Made by a program: the position numbers and the translations under genes. Of a DNA stretch of 64,000 nucleotides, positions 62,001-64,000 are shown piece after piece (position 1 is the stretch's first letter; each line of letters starts with the position of its first letter). This DNA comes from Oopsacas minuta (taxonomy: Eukaryota > Porifera > Hexactinellida > Lyssacinosida > Leucopsacidae), in assembly GCA_024704765.1 (NCBI GenBank), contig JAKMXF010000133.1, positions 1 through 64,000 of the forward strand. Direction: 5' to 3'. Under the pieces are notes generated by a model. It saw only the letters and a list, made by a program, of their open reading frames with translations, searched no databases and was not told the DNA's origin.

Positions 62001-63878
62001 AAAGGGGATCAAAATGATAAAGGAGTACTATAACCCTCAAACAGGAGGAGTGTCAGTTATAAGAGACTATCAACACACGGAATTGTCCAAGCAGGAGGCT
62101 GTTAACCTTATGGGGACCATGGATATTGGTGAGTAATTGATATCATAGGGGAGGGACGATTAACTAAGGGTGTTCCTAGGTCTATAAGACCGATTGGATT
62201 GGAAATTGGTACATGGGTTATATATCACGTGTAGATACACACCTAAGGTCTAGAATACCCAAACAACAACAACAACAATTTGCTTATTCTTAGATTCAAT
62301 CTCAAAAGACACAAACACCATTTCAGTAAGAAGAACAGATGGCAACGAAGTTCTTTTCAATCTTAACTACAAAGCAGATACCAAATTCTTTACTGAAATA
62401 TTGGCTGCTATGGATACGATAGAAAGAATGCGGAACAGGAGAGAAACAGCTGATAACATACCTGATTTAATCGCTATAACTTTCACAGGTCTGAAAGATC
62501 TGAGATTAAAATACGGAGATAGTTCACCACAGGTAAATTCCTTATATCTCCATAGCAACAAGATTGGAATGTTTGCATATAGGTGTCAGCTGCTATACAA
62601 TTATACTCATCACTTCTCCCGAAGCTCACCGATCAGATTGTGTCGTTATATAGTGGTCAAGTGGCGGTGTTTGGGCTAACACTAATCTGGACTAATCCAA
62701 CAGGTGTGACTATATCCCAATCAGTTAATGAGGTCTATAATATAGCTAGAGAACACCTAGAGGACAAGGAATTGGACCACTTCCAGGTATGTACCAAGAA
62801 CTAATGATGTTATTAGTTCCAGTTTATAGCTAAAATGTCTCTGTCGTATTAACTAGAATATACAGCTTATTGATTAATTATATTTTAACACCTTTTCACA
62901 CAGCTAAACTTCCCAGAAGTAATCCTAAACGACGAATCTAAATCAAGCTCTGATAAACTAGACTCCCTCTGCTCCCTGGCAACCGAAATCAACCCAAGAA
63001 TGCAGCTTATGAGAGTCACATGCCCGCACAGGATCAGACGTGACACATTCCTACAAGCAAACAACAATACAAACAACACAATAAATGAGAATTCCTTAGC
63101 AACCGAGAAAAGCGAGGAATTCCCATACATGTTCAACATAATTTTATTAGTGGCGTTAATTTTCATAATAACACTATTCGCGATCAGCTGGTCGATGTGG
63201 CATATGGATCCAGGTGTTGATTCAATTATCTACAGGACAACTGAACCTGTTAAACTCAAGCTAGATTAATATCTAAACCGGAACTAAGGATATGTAGTAT
63301 TGGAACTATTGATTATGTGTATTAGTTAACCATGGATGTAATAATCCTATAGTATGTGTTGTGAATTATTAAGTGGCAGTTATGTGGCAGAGTGGCAGTC
63401 GAATGTTGACTATATCCTAGGTGTTCCAGAGGGTGGCCAAGTCACATACGTGACGCAAAAGGTGTTAATTCCATAATATAATAACAATAAACAAACAAAC
63501 ATACCTCAGAATCAATATCCAATATACAAATCTTCCCTGATTTCCTTACAAGTTCTACTGATTTAATACTAAAAAAACGAATAAAAATAGGTGTGAATAA
63601 CCGGAACTAATTACATACCTAGTTCCATATAGGTTACCAGCGTATTCTGTATATTCAATAAACAAATTTGACTTTATTTCTGATTGGAACTGTTCTTTAG
63701 AAATGAAATGATAATCTAGTGATTAATTTATAAAAGGTGTCAAGTGGCTCTGTCACTAAGTGGTTACATAAATACATACACCAGGGGAGAGATGTACCCC
63801 TCGGGGTATTAAGTGTGATATGGAAGTGTTACTTACGCTTTCCATCTATTTCTTTGTCCCTCTTCTGTCGTGTAGTAT
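56077..63878 (-). CDS. GUK1: Guanylate kinase (5' part outside the window), split by a 7-kb intron
   Basis: Visible exons in coding order: 63837-63878 (TTRQKRDKEIDGK), 63619-63715 (HFISKEQFQSEI...EYAGNLYGT), 63505-63568 (VELVRKSGKICILDIDSE), 56462-56536 (GVKNIKKTDMNPIYIFIQPP), 56279-56363 (ELRLKKRGTEEEIQ), 56077-56174 (GVFDVKIVNADLDFAYKQ, stop). All phases agree across junctions, and the order matches GUK1: TTR...GK.Y.F, FIE...GNLYGTS, CILDID..G, PIYI.QPPS, RL..RGTE, FD..I.N..LD.AY. It converts GMP to GDP with ATP. The P-loop exon should lie beyond 64000. Intron 56537-63504 (6968 bp) holds a small ORF, sNHE and ATP6AP2 on the other strand; the other introns are 50-121 bp. Confidence 0.9.
56385..56458 (+). 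repeat. (GTTT)n microsatellite in a guanylate kinase intron
   Basis: About 15 GTTT units between exons 56279-56363 and 56462-56536. The plus-strand Leu/Phe/Cys-rich ORF here is a repeat artefact. Confidence 0.9.
56580..56786 (+). CDS. Small ORF, 68 residues, unknown
   Basis: Starts MSQAYTEKRSDITIISS; the body is helical and polar with Leu/Lys heptads (KMELELNKFLKRE). An acceptor-like acttag/cta lies 8 nt before the ATG, the same arrangement as in recognised genes. It sits just inside the large guanylate kinase intron, 43 bp from the exon at 56536. The family is not recognised; it may be a short conserved protein or the first exon of a longer gene. Confidence 0.45.
   Translation: MSQAYTEKRSDITIISSKNISLNKMELELNKFLKRESTVNSLSGNEQVIYQKLLAGIKQTQYGTETMN
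57118..61062 (+). CDS. SLC9C1: Sperm-type Na+/H+ exchanger with voltage sensor and cyclic-nucleotide domain
   Basis: Intronless, 1314 residues. The extracellular N-terminus has several N-x-S/T sequons, then the NHE transport core (~45-450): SATDPVAVVALLKELG, GESLLNDGFAIILF (Asn200-Asp201), TWGGLRGAVGLSLAL. A voltage-sensing module (~650-790) follows, with S4 arginines every third residue (Arg756, 759, 762, 765, 768 in KAIRIVRIIRFGRVLRL). A cyclic-nucleotide-binding domain (~920-1085) has the loop LGEMGVLLNSRKNATV; Lys1052 stands where classical domains have the phosphate-binding Arg. This domain order is unique to SLC9C1/sNHE, which raises sperm intracellular pH on hyperpolarisation and is tuned by cAMP. 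CxxC pairs occur at 523-526 and 1016-1019. It lies inside a guanylate kinase intron. Confidence 0.96.
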   Translation: MWRTVRDVFQNATNSSHFNFTHHLVHTNHTSHLEHDDGTGAILFLFLAVVTGAMVRFLFKRLPIPYTVMLIICGLGVGSAAKAEPAIREYTYIAHMNPHLLLHVFLPILIFESAFSMDVHTFKKTLSQTLVLAGPGLMISTILTAIMARYIFTYNWNWFEAITFGSVLSATDPVAVVALLKELGASKRLGITIEGESLLNDGFAIILFRIFLNFVIPDSQISGVNMFTFIIKIIVFGPLLGIGMARITLFVLSHVYNDALVEITLTLASTYITFYIGERFEISGVLAVLILGIEVNSQKANISPEVEVFLHRFWSMLEYLANTLIFIIVGVVIADSVFIGVEAMDWLFLITLYVGLQVIRLIAIGSLWPILTKIGYAISWKSILVMTWGGLRGAVGLSLALIVSQDPRIVSPNLGSKFLFHTAGIVLMSLLINATSVKYLLRVLGMFDISVAKLHTMKTAVSMLRRDRKRSMNMLKSDKFLADSAWEVVEKNTRIRNPYRIGKGGKDREHPLDNPFHVAGHQCPNCDQKLASMLRPKEVLELSEEVRQRIIKAEKISYWKQFELGMLDRDAVRVLLHTADTVIDQQNKLIEMKDIQHHWKVPYVVTRVRLWLEKLITLQNKYENRPIPDPKLQCLRPLFRVVNNPIFDYVMICIVTTNVLVILIETLLFYLGDIEHPSFIIINTVFCVVYIVEFMLKLFGLRRYYFYSAFNILDFLVLIFSIIDTPIMITMFILPSDGGYSQFESLKGFSFIKAIRIVRIIRFGRVLRLTKLFLPLCLKIVEYFLNRKLKFGYDVGKGYIVGKEEMMKTLCNLAFTPQPILNKFIKASENARLDTTRQLGLIRKDQPGIAVSVKTTQATRSVLNKCSETIKELQSRGIIDENEAMKLNQQIEARKKNVQHAPYSIDSSDPRILLQNLPWVYGLDTSAIDYIMQRAVLTNFDIGQIIIRQGDPPDGIHLIINGLAKITQNSALTHTDPTIDEHSRRFSKIQGESWPETHERTIPQIPKDDEGTIKKCASCQSDIVGGEESIWSDFIGTGIVLGEMGVLLNSRKNATVTSEIPVQTLFIKMDTLFEAIEDFPALGNSLWKVLGTRIAGKLLLGLMEYDEFTSQEIQLVCQEAYVMTPLSNHLICIDDKVKHVILVAGNCCDEKNHEFSFKSPEIVPPGVKILRALTPDTKVLVVPKESLRNKRQIDDQDESEDELEWTEKLTLIMSSLPHLGRLFARQASDHTLDIYSELSEEETTQSNYVNNFNKNIRKSIVKLYSRRHSSSVHAQDAALKHFQIQGSILAPRDNSLHTPSMAVSDSKKIQDGDT
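61435..63269 (+). CDS. ATP6AP2: V-ATPase accessory protein 2 / (pro)renin receptor
   Basis: Five exons (61435-61865, 61920-62128, 62294-62532, 62583-62786, 62904-63269) sum to 1449 nt, 482 residues, longer than the human 350. A signal peptide (MAKISVLLLCLLVVQVSG) precedes a luminal ectodomain with IPDLIAITFTGLKDL and SLYSGQVAVFGLTL, then a membrane span (MFNIILLVALIFIITLFAISW) and the diagnostic cytosolic tail MDPGVDSIIYR ending KLKLD. RIRRDTF before the span may be a furin-type cleavage site. It assembles with the V-ATPase Vo sector and has Wnt/PCP roles. An aacactag acceptor-like site abuts the ATG. It lies in the same guanylate kinase intron as sNHE. Confidence 0.93.
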
Positions 63879-64000
63879 CTAATAGAGTATAGTCTCTAAT
63901 TACATTAATAGTTATATTTGACAAAATTGGTCCCCTATATGAACGGTTCCCCAAGGGGGGTACATGAACCCTTTGGTGGTCCACATAATGTGCCAATTGT
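63879..64000. other. Intronic sequence of the guanylate kinase gene at the window edge
   Basis: Upstream of the exon at 63837-63878 no further exon (P-loop GPSGxGKST type) is visible on the minus strand, so the gene's 5' end lies outside the window. Confidence 0.6.

Overview
The window is eukaryotic and metazoan. It carries a caspase, a receptor protein tyrosine phosphatase, an ADAMTS-type protease, CAMKK, MO25/CAB39, CUL1, CDC14, ATP6AP2, squalene synthase and a sperm-type Na+/H+ exchanger. Genes are very dense, GC is low and most introns are only about 50-110 bp. Squalene synthase plus a voltage-sensor/CNBD exchanger argues against insects and nematodes. A small-genome, early-branching animal, possibly a sponge (perhaps a glass sponge), fits best. 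That is inference; no rRNA or mitochondrial marker is present.

Layout. 1-1.9 kb is repeats. 1.9-8.1 kb holds caspase and TTC39 (-) and CAMKK (+). 8.2-14.5 kb is one receptor tyrosine phosphatase (-) whose introns hold COA6, inorganic pyrophosphatase and mitochondrial uL3 (+). 15-28.5 kb is a + block: PDZ-3xSH3 protein, DUSP22-like phosphatase, eIF4B, a saposin protein, RNF11 (with a small antisense membrane-protein gene in its intron), stearoyl-CoA desaturase, CAB39 and a glycosyltransferase-like protein. 28.7-31.1 kb holds squalene synthase and UBTD (-). 31.8-34.8 kb is an intronless ADAMTS (+), followed by 3 kb without genes. 37.8-45.4 kb is CUL1 (+) with a complete DH-PH-RA-RhoGAP gene (-) in one intron. 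46-47.3 kb holds IF1 and MTAP (-). 47.5-51.2 kb is CDC14 (+). 51.2-53 kb holds two C2H2 zinc-finger genes (-). 53.2-55.4 kb holds a small doubtful gene carrying a MITE, and a coiled-coil gene. 56-64 kb is a guanylate kinase (-) whose 7-kb intron contains a small ORF, the intronless sNHE and ATP6AP2 (+).

Two architectural themes stand out. First, nearly every intron longer than about 300 bp is filled either by one or more complete genes on the opposite strand or by a tandem repeat or mobile element. Second, most initiator ATGs are preceded within about 0-11 nt by a TTAG/CTAG acceptor-like site, often TTAGCTA. This is true even of nested or closely spaced genes that have no room for a 5' UTR exon, which suggests spliced-leader trans-splicing of operon-like clusters. 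The exon models here were built by hand from splice signals; for most multi-exon genes the exon lengths sum to an exact multiple of three.
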